NCBI RefSeq assembly: GCF_000420405.1
Contig: NZ_ATUW01000011.1
Span: 1-49,294 of the forward strand
Reading direction: 5' to 3'
DNA: 49,294 nucleotides
Source: Winkia neuii subsp. neuii DSM 8576
Lineage (GTDB): Bacteria > Actinomycetota > Actinomycetes > Actinomycetales > Actinomycetaceae
Shown: positions 33,231-40,705 of the stretch, piece by piece
Position numbering within the stretch: the first letter of the stretch is position 1
Layout: each line of letters starts with the position of its first letter
Notes under the pieces: model-generated
What the model saw: only the letters and a program-made list of their open reading frames with translations
The model's database searches: none
What the model was told of the DNA's origin: nothing
Program-made: the position numbers and the translations under genes

Positions 33231-34913
33231 GTGGCTGAATACATTTACTCCATGGTGCGCGCACGCAAGAAGATTGGCGACAAGCTTATTCTTGACGACG
33301 TAACCATGGCCTTCCTCCCCGGGGCGAAAATCGGCATGGTCGGCCCCAATGGTGCAGGTAAATCGTCTATTTTGAAGATCATGGCTGGGATCGACGAGCC
33401 CTCTAATGGCGAGGCGCGCCTGAGTCCCGGTTACACGGTTGGGATCTTGATGCAAGAACCCGTGTTAGACGACGACGCCACTGTTCTCGAAAATGTGCAG
33501 CAGGGCGTTGGGGACATGATGTCGAAAATTGCCCGCTTCAACGAGATCAGCGCCCAAATGGCCGATCCTGACGCAGATTTTGACGCCTTGATGGACGAGA
33601 TGGGTTCGCTGCAGACTCAGATTGATGCTGCCAACGCTTGGGATCTGGACTCTCAGCTTGAACAAGCAATGGATGCGTTGCGCTGCCCGCCCCCAGATAC
33701 CCCAGTGAAGGTTCTCTCTGGCGGGGAGCGCCGCCGCGTTGCCCTGTGCAAGTTGCTGTTGGAAGCTCCCGATCTGTTGCTGCTCGACGAGCCCACGAAC
33801 CACTTGGATGCTGAATCTGTGCTGTGGCTCGAAAAGCACCTGCAAACCTATCCGGGTGCGGTTATCGCTATTACCCACGACAGGTATTTCTTGGACCACG
33901 TTGCCGAATGGATTGCCGAGGTCGACCGGGGCCACCTCTACCCTTACGAGGGCAACTACTCTACCTACCTAGAAAAGAAGAAGGATCGCCTCGAGGTGCA
34001 GGGGCGAAAAGATGCCAAATTGGCTAAGCGGTTGAAGGACGAATTGGCGTGGGTGCGCACCAACGCCAAGGGGCGCCAAGCTAAGTCTAAGGCTCGTTTG
34101 GAACGATACGAAGAAATGGCTGCTGAGGCTGAAAAGGCCCGTAAGCTAGACTTCGAAGAGATCCAAATTCCCCCGGGGCCCCGCCTAGGTAACTTGGTCA
34201 TTGAAGCTAAAGACCTGAAGAAGGGCTTTGGCGAGCGAGTGCTGATTGACGGCTTGTCTTTCTCACTTCCCCGCAATGGCATCGTCGGAATCATTGGTCC
34301 TAACGGTGTGGGCAAAACTACCTTGTTCAAGACCATCGTGGGATTGGAGCCGCTAGATGGCGGATCTTTGCGCATCGGTGAAACTGTAAAGCTTTCCTAC
34401 GTCGATCAAAATCGTGCGGGCATTGATCCGAACAAAACCGTTTGGGAGGTAGTCTCGGACGGCCTCGACTACATTGAGGTTGGCAAAGTCGAGATGCCGT
34501 CGCGCGCCTATGTGTCGGCTTTTGGCTTCAAGGGTGCAGATCAGCAAAAGCCGGCGGGAGTACTTTCCGGCGGGGAACGCAACCGGTTGAACCTTGCCCT
34601 TACGCTGCGTCAGGGCGGAAACGTTCTACTCCTCGACGAGCCTACGAACGATCTGGATGTGGAAACCTTGGCCTCCTTGGAAAATGCCCTGTTAGAATTC
34701 CCAGGCTGTGCAGTGGTAATTACCCACGATCGCTGGTTCTTGGACCGGGTAGCTACCCATATTCTGGCATACGAGGGAACTGAGGAAGATCCGTCTAATT
34801 GGTATTGGTTCGAAGGCAACTTCGAAGGCTACGAGAAGAATAAGGTAGCTCGCCTAGGTGAGGAAGCGGCTCGGCCACACAGGGTCACTCACCGCAAACT
34901 TACTCGCGGCTAG
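33231..34913 (+). CDS. ettA: Energy-dependent translational throttle protein EttA (ABC-F)
   Basis: Cytosolic ABC-F ATPase of 560 residues that binds the ribosomal E site and gates entry into elongation according to energy state. Two ATP domains: the first Walker A is GPNGAGKSS (Lys44), the second GPNGVGKTT near residue 355; both ABC signatures (LSGGERRRVALCKLL and LSGGERNRLNLALTL) and Walker B segments (LLLLDEPTNHLDAES and VLLLDEPTNDLDVET) are present. The linker YEGNYSTYLEKKKDRLEVQGRKD and the arm are of the EttA type. The start is GTG 33231 with GGAG upstream. Its stop lies in the terminator stem. Confidence 0.95.
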   Translation: MAEYIYSMVRARKKIGDKLILDDVTMAFLPGAKIGMVGPNGAGKSSILKIMAGIDEPSNGEARLSPGYTVGILMQEPVLDDDATVLENVQQGVGDMMSKIARFNEISAQMADPDADFDALMDEMGSLQTQIDAANAWDLDSQLEQAMDALRCPPPDTPVKVLSGGERRRVALCKLLLEAPDLLLLDEPTNHLDAESVLWLEKHLQTYPGAVIAITHDRYFLDHVAEWIAEVDRGHLYPYEGNYSTYLEKKKDRLEVQGRKDAKLAKRLKDELAWVRTNAKGRQAKSKARLERYEEMAAEAEKARKLDFEEIQIPPGPRLGNLVIEAKDLKKGFGERVLIDGLSFSLPRNGIVGIIGPNGVGKTTLFKTIVGLEPLDGGSLRIGETVKLSYVDQNRAGIDPNKTVWEVVSDGLDYIEVGKVEMPSRAYVSAFGFKGADQQKPAGVLSGGERNRLNLALTLRQGGNVLLLDEPTNDLDVETLASLENALLEFPGCAVVITHDRWFLDRVATHILAYEGTEEDPSNWYWFEGNFEGYEKNKVARLGEEAARPHRVTHRKLTRG

Positions 34914-34957
34914 ATAGTTTTGAGGGCTTGGAAAATTCCAAGCCCTCAAAACTATCT
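34912..34957. terminator. Bidirectional terminator with perfect 22-bp stem overlapping the ettA stop
   Basis: The 22-base arm at 34912-34933 is the exact complement of 34936-34957, with two bases in the centre. The arm contains the last two bases of the ettA TAG. The stem contains TTTT/AAAA tracts, serving ettA (plus) and tesB (minus). Confidence 0.88.
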
Positions 34958-34968
34958 GCGCGTACTGT

Positions 34969-35910
34969 TTAGTGAACCGGGGGCTCGGGAAGCACCCAAT
35001 CGCCGGAAGGCACATTAGAACGGATCATGCCTTCTTGGGTGGCGACCGCGACAAGCCTGCCCGTCGAGTTAAACACCTTTGTAATGCCTAGCCCACGTGA
35101 GCCCCAGGTTGTGGGAGATTCTTGAACGAAGAGATGCCAGTCGTTGACGTCGACATGCCGATAGAACCACATCGAATGGTCCAGGGAGGCGACCGCCATT
35201 CCCGGGGTGCGCCAGGTGAGGCCATTGGAACGGATAACAGGCTCCAGCATGAATTGGTCGGATACGTAGGCCAGTAGGGCGCGGTGCACACTTTGGGGCG
35301 TCCACTCAGGCAGTACGGCTCCGCGCGGGCGTATCCAAGTGGCACCGCTGGCCTTGGGCTCAGTGCGTTCCGTGAAGTAGAGACTTCCGCTGACGTGGCG
35401 CATCTCGAAGGCCGCTGTTTTACCCAGGTATTTTGAAACGGGGTTTCCCTGGTCGCGGAACAACTCTAAAGAGTTAGGTACGTCTTCCGGCTCTGGGACC
35501 TCGGGCATCTGGATTTGAGTGGAAAGATCGGGTTGCACCTTCTGGAAGGAAGAATTCATAGTCAAAATGACTTTGTCGCGTTGAACTACGTCTACGCGGC
35601 GGGTTGAGAAGGAACGGCCATCGCGCAGGCGGTCAACGCTCAGTGAAACGGGTATTGTGTTGTCTCCGACGCGCATGAAGTAGGCATGAAATGAGTTTGG
35701 CAGGCGCGGGGAGTCTTGACTATCTTCAATAGTGGCGCACGCCGCAAGTAATGCTTGTGCTAAGACTTGTCCGCCGTAGATGCGGTTTGCCATCTGTGGT
35801 AGCGAGTCGGCTTCGAAACTGTCTATACCAAGGGGGCGTAGCTGGAGTGCCCGCAGCACCGACGAGACTGGTTCTTCGTGTACGGCCGGAATTTGGATTG
35901 GGTCAGTCAT
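34969..35910 (-). CDS. tesB: Acyl-CoA thioesterase II
   Basis: Double hot-dog thioesterase that hydrolyses medium- to long-chain acyl-CoA. From ATG 35910 it has 313 residues. The TesB signatures are NRIYGGQVLAQALLAAC, PNSFHAYFMRVGDNTIPVSLSVDRLRDGRSFSTRRVDVVQ, then in the second half LAYVSDQFMLEP and LDHSMWFYRHVDVNDWHLFVQESPTTWGSRGLG with the active-site Asp. The in-frame extension upstream has no start with a ribosome-binding site. A GAGG sits one base before the ATG, which is too near for normal use. Convergent with ettA. Confidence 0.92.
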   Translation of the reverse strand: MTDPIQIPAVHEEPVSSVLRALQLRPLGIDSFEADSLPQMANRIYGGQVLAQALLAACATIEDSQDSPRLPNSFHAYFMRVGDNTIPVSLSVDRLRDGRSFSTRRVDVVQRDKVILTMNSSFQKVQPDLSTQIQMPEVPEPEDVPNSLELFRDQGNPVSKYLGKTAAFEMRHVSGSLYFTERTEPKASGATWIRPRGAVLPEWTPQSVHRALLAYVSDQFMLEPVIRSNGLTWRTPGMAVASLDHSMWFYRHVDVNDWHLFVQESPTTWGSRGLGITKVFNSTGRLVAVATQEGMIRSNVPSGDWVLPEPPVH

Positions 35911-36022
35911 GCCTCTATCAAACCAGCATGCGCCAGAAGATGCGAAAAATGAGCGCAACAGAGTGAATTAGTAATATGCGTCACTTCGGCTATGATTAGT
36001 TAGGTTGGACCAAGGGGGATAT

Positions 36023-36259
36023 ATGCAAATGCCGGATTCGCGCGCAATTGTGCAGGCTGTTGGGGGCAAAAGTAACATTGTCAGCATAGTCGGATGTATT
36101 ACGCGAGTTCGCATCGAGGTGGTCGATCCCGCCCGCGTCTCAGATTCTGGCTTGCGCTGTGACGGCGTGGTAGGAGTGGTCCGTTCCGGCAAGGTAGTCC
36201 AAGTTGTGGTTGGCCCCAATGCCGACGAGCTTGCGCGCATTCTTCAGAAGCTTTTGTAG
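36023..36259 (+). CDS. PTS glucose/GlcNAc-type EIIB domain protein (copy 1)
   Basis: Stand-alone phosphotransferase EIIB of 78 residues. The phosphorylated Cys is in VGCITRVRIEV at residue 25; the C-terminal VVQVVVGPNADELAR is typical of the family. ATG 36023 follows AAGGGGGATAT. It sits eight bases before malQ, which suggests translational coupling with a maltodextrin enzyme. A second, equally long EIIB lies at 38805-39041; the two are clear paralogues by eye. Confidence 0.9.
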   Translation: MQMPDSRAIVQAVGGKSNIVSIVGCITRVRIEVVDPARVSDSGLRCDGVVGVVRSGKVVQVVVGPNADELARILQKLL

Positions 36260-36267
36260 GGGGCACA

Positions 36268-38388
36268 ATGAGCATTACGGACATAGACTCGCTCTGCTCG
36301 CTTGCGCAAAAATGTGGCATTGCTACCGAGTACTGGGACTATTCTGGTTCTCACGTTCAGGTTTCGGTAGATACTTTGACCGCGGTGTTGGCGAGTTTAG
36401 GCCACCGAGTTGAAAGTGACGAAGATCTTTACAGGGAACATTTGTGTGTAGACGAGGCACCGTGGAAAGATGTCTTGCCCAAGTGCAGAGTGCAGAAGGC
36501 CGGAGTCGGTGGCTTTCTCCCAGTCCATGTTCCGCACGGTTCTAAGGTGTGGGTGGAGGTCTATCTTGAGGGCGGGGGCACACGTCAGTTGGCCCAGCTC
36601 GACCGCTACGTTCCTCCTCGTGAAGTGGAGGGGAACCTCATAGGCGAGGCATCCTTTCTAGTGCCAGAGGATCTGCCGCTGGGGTGGCACACACTGGTAG
36701 CTCATCTCGAGGACGGCGACCACGAGGCTCCCTTGGCTATTACGCCCAGGTCTCTACCTAGGTTTGCGAAAGCTAAGGCATGGGGGTTGACGGGGCAGCT
36801 CTACTCCATTGTCGGGAAGCGCTCGTGGGCTTTCGGCGATTCGAACGACCTGTCTAATCTGGGAGCAATTGGGGCGGAGCGGGGAGCAGATTTCTTACTG
36901 ATCAATCCCGTCCACGCTGCCTCTCCGGCCTCTCCTATAGCCCCCAGCCCGTATCTGCCTGTTTCTCGTCGGTTTGTTTCGCCTCTTTACATAAATGTCG
37001 AGACTATCCCCGAATATGCCTGGCTGGGCGAGCAAGACCGCGAGCAAATCACCAAACTCAAACGGCAGGCTACGTTTGATGCACAGGGGCTGATCGATCG
37101 CGACAGTAGCTGGGGTGCGAAGTCTAAAGCTTTGCAGGTTGTCTACAGAGCCCCCCGCGAGCCTTATAGGCAGGCCGCTTTTGAGCGTTTTTGTCGGGTA
37201 AATGGAAAGGCCTTGAGGGCATTTGCCGAATGGAGTGCGCTGGTTGAAGAATTTGGTATCGAAGGAATAGATCCAAAAGGAAGTTCCCGCATGAGCCGGG
37301 CTCTGGAACGCTTGGGCGAAAGGGTTGACTTCCACATGTGGGCGCAGTGGATTGTCTTCGATCAGCTAAATGCTGCTCAGCGCCGCGCTAAGGAAGCAGG
37401 CATGGAAATTGGAATCATGCACGATCTGGCAGTGGGGGTACACCCCTGTGCTGCCGATCGCTGGTTCGATCCGGAAGTTTTTGCCGAGCACATGTATGTG
37501 GGAGCCCCAGCGGACATGTACAACCAGCTGGGGCAGAACTGGTCGCAGCCCCCGTGGCGTCCCGACAAACTTGAAGAACGGGCTTACGAGCCGCTGCGCG
37601 AGATGATCTCCAACGTTTGCTCGTTGGGGGGAGCTGTTCGCATAGACCATATTATGGGGTTGTTCCGCCTGTGGTGGATTCCCGATACGGCCGCTTCGCC
37701 CGCCCAGGGTACGTACGTGCGCTATAACCACGAAGCAATGGTGGGGGTGGTATTGCTCGAGGCTTATCGGGCAGGCGCGGTTATTGTGGGCGAAGATCTG
37801 GGTACGGTCGAACCGTGGGTACGGGAGTATCTGTCGGAATGCGGGATTTTGGGTACCTCGGTGCTTTGGTTCGACGTAGACGCTGAGGGAAAGCCGATAC
37901 CAGCCGCCCAAAGGAAGGCGAATCAGCTGGCCTCTGTTCACACACACGATATGGCCCCTACTGCCGGGTATCTAAACGAGGTCCACCTCGATCTTGCGGA
38001 GGCGTTGCATCTACTCGAGATAAGCCCGGAGCAGGCCCGGTGCGACGCGAGGAAAAAACGTGAGGCGATGCTTGCTGCCCTTGAACAAGAGGGTTTCCTT
38101 TCTGCCAGCGGGCGCGAGGACGAACAAGAGGTAGTCGAGGCGCTGAACCGTTACGCCTGTTCGGGCCCTGCCCAACTTGTGTGCGTTTCGATTGCCGATG
38201 CGGTAGGTGAGCGGCGCCTACAAAATCAGCCGGGTACCGACCAAGAATACCCAAACTGGAGAGTGCCACTTGCCGATGGGACAGGTGCCCCGGTGCGGGT
38301 CGAGGAATTAGCAAACAATAAACGCTTCCTGTCGCTGACAAAGATCGTGGAAAAATCAGTAGCTCAAGATAGCGAGTCGTTGGCCTGA
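36268..38388 (+). CDS. malQ: 4-alpha-glucanotransferase (MalQ)
   Basis: Cytosolic GH77 amylomaltase of 706 residues that rearranges maltodextrins and releases glucose. It has the longer N-terminal region typical of actinobacterial MalQ. Catalytic signatures: DLAVGVHPCAADRWFDPEVFA, GGAVRIDHIMGLFRLWWIP with the nucleophile Asp, and VIVGEDLGTVEPWVREYL with the acid/base Glu. AGGGGG precedes the ATG. Its last 33 bases overlap the end of the convergent EIIA gene, with no terminator between. Confidence 0.95.
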   Translation: MSITDIDSLCSLAQKCGIATEYWDYSGSHVQVSVDTLTAVLASLGHRVESDEDLYREHLCVDEAPWKDVLPKCRVQKAGVGGFLPVHVPHGSKVWVEVYLEGGGTRQLAQLDRYVPPREVEGNLIGEASFLVPEDLPLGWHTLVAHLEDGDHEAPLAITPRSLPRFAKAKAWGLTGQLYSIVGKRSWAFGDSNDLSNLGAIGAERGADFLLINPVHAASPASPIAPSPYLPVSRRFVSPLYINVETIPEYAWLGEQDREQITKLKRQATFDAQGLIDRDSSWGAKSKALQVVYRAPREPYRQAAFERFCRVNGKALRAFAEWSALVEEFGIEGIDPKGSSRMSRALERLGERVDFHMWAQWIVFDQLNAAQRRAKEAGMEIGIMHDLAVGVHPCAADRWFDPEVFAEHMYVGAPADMYNQLGQNWSQPPWRPDKLEERAYEPLREMISNVCSLGGAVRIDHIMGLFRLWWIPDTAASPAQGTYVRYNHEAMVGVVLLEAYRAGAVIVGEDLGTVEPWVREYLSECGILGTSVLWFDVDAEGKPIPAAQRKANQLASVHTHDMAPTAGYLNEVHLDLAEALHLLEISPEQARCDARKKREAMLAALEQEGFLSASGREDEQEVVEALNRYACSGPAQLVCVSIADAVGERRLQNQPGTDQEYPNWRVPLADGTGAPVRVEELANNKRFLSLTKIVEKSVAQDSESLA

Positions 38389-38805
38389 GCAGACATTGCC
38401 GGTTGCTAAATCTTCGAATTCAGCTTCCAAAGCTACCACGGGGCACACCGCAGAGCTGCCCACCTTGTCCAGCTGTGCGGGAATCATGGTACATACCGGC
38501 TGGCCCGATTCCACTTGTTCACCCTGGGACAAGATAGCAGAAAACGTACCAGGCGGGGCACCGACCGTGTCAATTCCTAGGTGAACTAAGAGCCCTACCT
38601 TGGAAGTAACTTGTACGACGAAAGCATGCGGCATAACCCGCGCCAAAGTGCCCGAAACAGGGCTAACCACGTCGATGGGCCTCGATTGGGAGCGGGGAAG
38701 TATCGCAAGAGCGGGACCCACTAAACCCCGTGAAAAAACCGGATCTGGGATGTCGGGCTGTGCCACCACGCGCCCCTCAAAGGGCGCGCACAATAGTTGG
38801 CGCAC
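38356..38805 (-). CDS. PTS glucose-type EIIA domain protein
   Basis: EIIA of 149 residues; phosphocarrier between HPr and EIIB. SKVGLLVHLGIDTVG contains the phosphorylated His75, equivalent to His90 of E. coli EIIA-Glc, and MPHAFVVQVTSKVG carries the second active-site His60. It starts with GTG overlapping the EIIB stop by one base (TAGTG), so the two are coupled. No PTS membrane domain is fused to it. Confidence 0.92.
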   Translation of the reverse strand: MRQLLCAPFEGRVVAQPDIPDPVFSRGLVGPALAILPRSQSRPIDVVSPVSGTLARVMPHAFVVQVTSKVGLLVHLGIDTVGAPPGTFSAILSQGEQVESGQPVCTMIPAQLDKVGSSAVCPVVALEAEFEDLATGNVCSGQRLAILSY

Positions 38806-39041
38806 TAGTGGTTGCGCAGCTCGTCGATCTGGTCAGCCACCTGATCAGCGGTTGGGCCTACCACTACCTGAATTGCGCTGCCTACGGCAACAACCCCAAA
38901 AGCGCCGGATTCGGTTAGCGCATCCTGGTCAACCTTGGTAGGGTCAGCGACCTCGACGCGAAGGCGGGTAATGCAAGATTCCATATCTACAATGTTGGAA
39001 TCCCCACCAAGAGCTTCAAGAATCTTCTTCGCCTGCTGCAT
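38805..39041 (-). CDS. PTS glucose/GlcNAc-type EIIB domain protein (copy 2)
   Basis: EIIB of 78 residues with the phosphorylated Cys in MESCITRLRVEVADP at residue 23 and an AIQVVVGPTADQVADQI C-terminus. ATG 39041 follows GGAGGG. It is coupled with EIIA downstream and divergent from the EIIC gene, so this IIB-IIA pair plus IIC likely make one sugar transporter. Confidence 0.9.
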   Translation of the reverse strand: MQQAKKILEALGGDSNIVDMESCITRLRVEVADPTKVDQDALTESGAFGVVAVGSAIQVVVGPTADQVADQIDELRNH

Positions 39042-39191
39042 TTTCAGTCCCTCCATGACGATCAGCGTCACTACGCAAATCCAACTGTTAAAAAGACTAC
39101 CATTAGAGCAGTGAAGTGAACTGGGATCCGAGCTCCAAAATTGCTCTCTACCTGAATAGATGCAAACTGCCAGCGCAGTAACCGAAAAACA

Positions 39192-39206
39192 ACAAGATAT
39201 ACTTGT
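39192..39206. promoter_or_regulatory. ACAAG-ATATA-CTTGT operator-like dyad in the PTS divergent region
   Basis: A 15-base palindrome with 5-bp perfect arms, 34 bases before the EIIC start and 150 from the EIIB start, well placed to regulate the divergent PTS promoters. GntR-type sugar regulators bind dyads of this kind. No regulator gene is adjacent. Confidence 0.4.
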
Positions 39207-39240
39207 CCAAGCCGGCATCCCCACGCCGCTAGGAGCATGA

Positions 39241-40644
39241 ATGCGAAGAAACCAGAGGCCGCACCGCCTTCGCGGACGAGCCTTTTCCTTAGCCCAACGA
39301 TTGGGGCGTTCATTAATGCTGCCTATAGCGGTGTTGCCAATTGCGGCAATCTTTGTCCGCTTCGGACAGTCAGACATGTTAGGGCAAAACGGCCTAGGTG
39401 CCTCAGTAACCGCCCTCGTCCCGGTAGCTAGAGTGTTGGCAGCGGCCGGAAACGCGGTAATGGAAAATATCCCCCTGCTATTTGCGGTCGGGGTGGCAAT
39501 TGGTTTTGCTCGGAAGGCAGACGGAACCACCGCGCTCGCGGCGATCATTGGCTACTTTACCTTTGCTGGCGTGGAACGTTCCCTATCACCATTAATATTG
39601 GGGAAACCGGGTCCGCTCACTAACGAACAAGTCACTTGCTTGCGAAATGCTTCCAAATATATCTCTATAGATTACGAGGCAAAAGACTCGCTAGGCCTCT
39701 GCGGCATCCATGGGCAGGAACTTATTACCTACGGGGTATTTGGGGGGATCGTGGTAGGCCTCCTAACGGCGTACCTGTGGGCCCGTTTTTACAAGACGAA
39801 ACTACCCGCCGCCCTCGCCTTCTTTTCCGGGCGTCGTTTCGTACCCATTTTGGCCACAACCGCCTGCCTGTTGTTAGGGGTAGCTATGGCGGTGATTTAC
39901 CCCCTGTTCAAGGCGATATTCACCGATGGGTTAGGGGCGCTGATGACCGAATCGAATAATTCAGTGCTGGCTGCCGGAATATTCGGATTGGTGCAGCGTT
40001 TGCTCCTACCTTTTGGGCTGCACCACATAGCCAACACCGTCCCCTACTTCACTTTAGGTACCTGCACTTCTCCAACAGGCGAGATCCTGCACGGAGACTT
40101 CTCGTGTTTCTTCGCTGGGCAGGCAGGTAGTTTCAGACCAGAAGGGTACGTGCCAGGTACATACATGGCAGGCCAGTTCCCCATAATGATGGGAGGCCTG
40201 CCGGGGGCGGCACTTGCCATGTACCGCTGTGCTCGCTCTGGCCAGCGCAAACGCGTCGGTGCGCTCATGGCGTCTGGTGCTATCGCCTCGTTTCTGACGG
40301 GAATTACCGAACCGATAGAATTCGCTTTCGCATATGCTGCAGTACCGCTGTACTTCATCCACGCTCTACTGGTTTCTTCCTCCATGATGATCTGTGCTGG
40401 GTTAGGAATACGTGGTGGCTACAGCTTCAGCGCAGGAGGGGTCGACTACCTGCTCAATTTTACGAGGTCGGCACAACTATCTACCTCCGGAGCTACCGGA
40501 ACACTACTCATGCTGGTACTAGCAGCGATCTACTTCGTCATTTACTATCTGCTCTTTACCGGGGCAATAAAGTACTTCAACATCGCTACGCCCGGTAGGC
40601 CTACGAAACGCTCCGAAAGGGCTGGAGCCCAGGCCTACATGTAA
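39241..40644 (+). CDS. PTS glucose/GlcNAc-type EIIC membrane component
   Basis: Sugar-translocating membrane domain of 467 residues without fused EIIB or EIIA. Family marks: LGRSLMLPIAVLPIAAIFVRFG at the start, NIPLLFAVGVAIGFARKADGTTALAAIIGYF, LVQRLLLPFGLHHIANTVPYF, and the GITEPIEFAFAYAAVPLYFIHALL motif with the conserved Glu of the substrate site. AGGAGCATGA precedes the ATG. It resembles PtsG/NagE-type EIIC; glucose versus N-acetylglucosamine cannot be decided from sequence alone. Ends at a bidirectional terminator shared with pepN. Confidence 0.92.
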   Translation: MRRNQRPHRLRGRAFSLAQRLGRSLMLPIAVLPIAAIFVRFGQSDMLGQNGLGASVTALVPVARVLAAAGNAVMENIPLLFAVGVAIGFARKADGTTALAAIIGYFTFAGVERSLSPLILGKPGPLTNEQVTCLRNASKYISIDYEAKDSLGLCGIHGQELITYGVFGGIVVGLLTAYLWARFYKTKLPAALAFFSGRRFVPILATTACLLLGVAMAVIYPLFKAIFTDGLGALMTESNNSVLAAGIFGLVQRLLLPFGLHHIANTVPYFTLGTCTSPTGEILHGDFSCFFAGQAGSFRPEGYVPGTYMAGQFPIMMGGLPGAALAMYRCARSGQRKRVGALMASGAIASFLTGITEPIEFAFAYAAVPLYFIHALLVSSSMMICAGLGIRGGYSFSAGGVDYLLNFTRSAQLSTSGATGTLLMLVLAAIYFVIYYLLFTGAIKYFNIATPGRPTKRSERAGAQAYM

Positions 40645-40650
40645 AACCCA

Positions 40651-40700
40651 AGCCAATATTAAGGGGGGACGCTCATGAGCGTCCCCCCTTAATATTGGCT
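40651..40700. terminator. Perfect 50-base palindrome, bidirectional terminator
   Basis: Bases 40651-40675 are exactly complementary to 40676-40700 with no gap. The arm contains AGCCAATATTAA followed by a GC-rich GGGGGGACGCTCA part. It separates the convergent EIIC and pepN genes (stop at 40706). Confidence 0.85.
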
Positions 40701-40705
40701 ACTAA

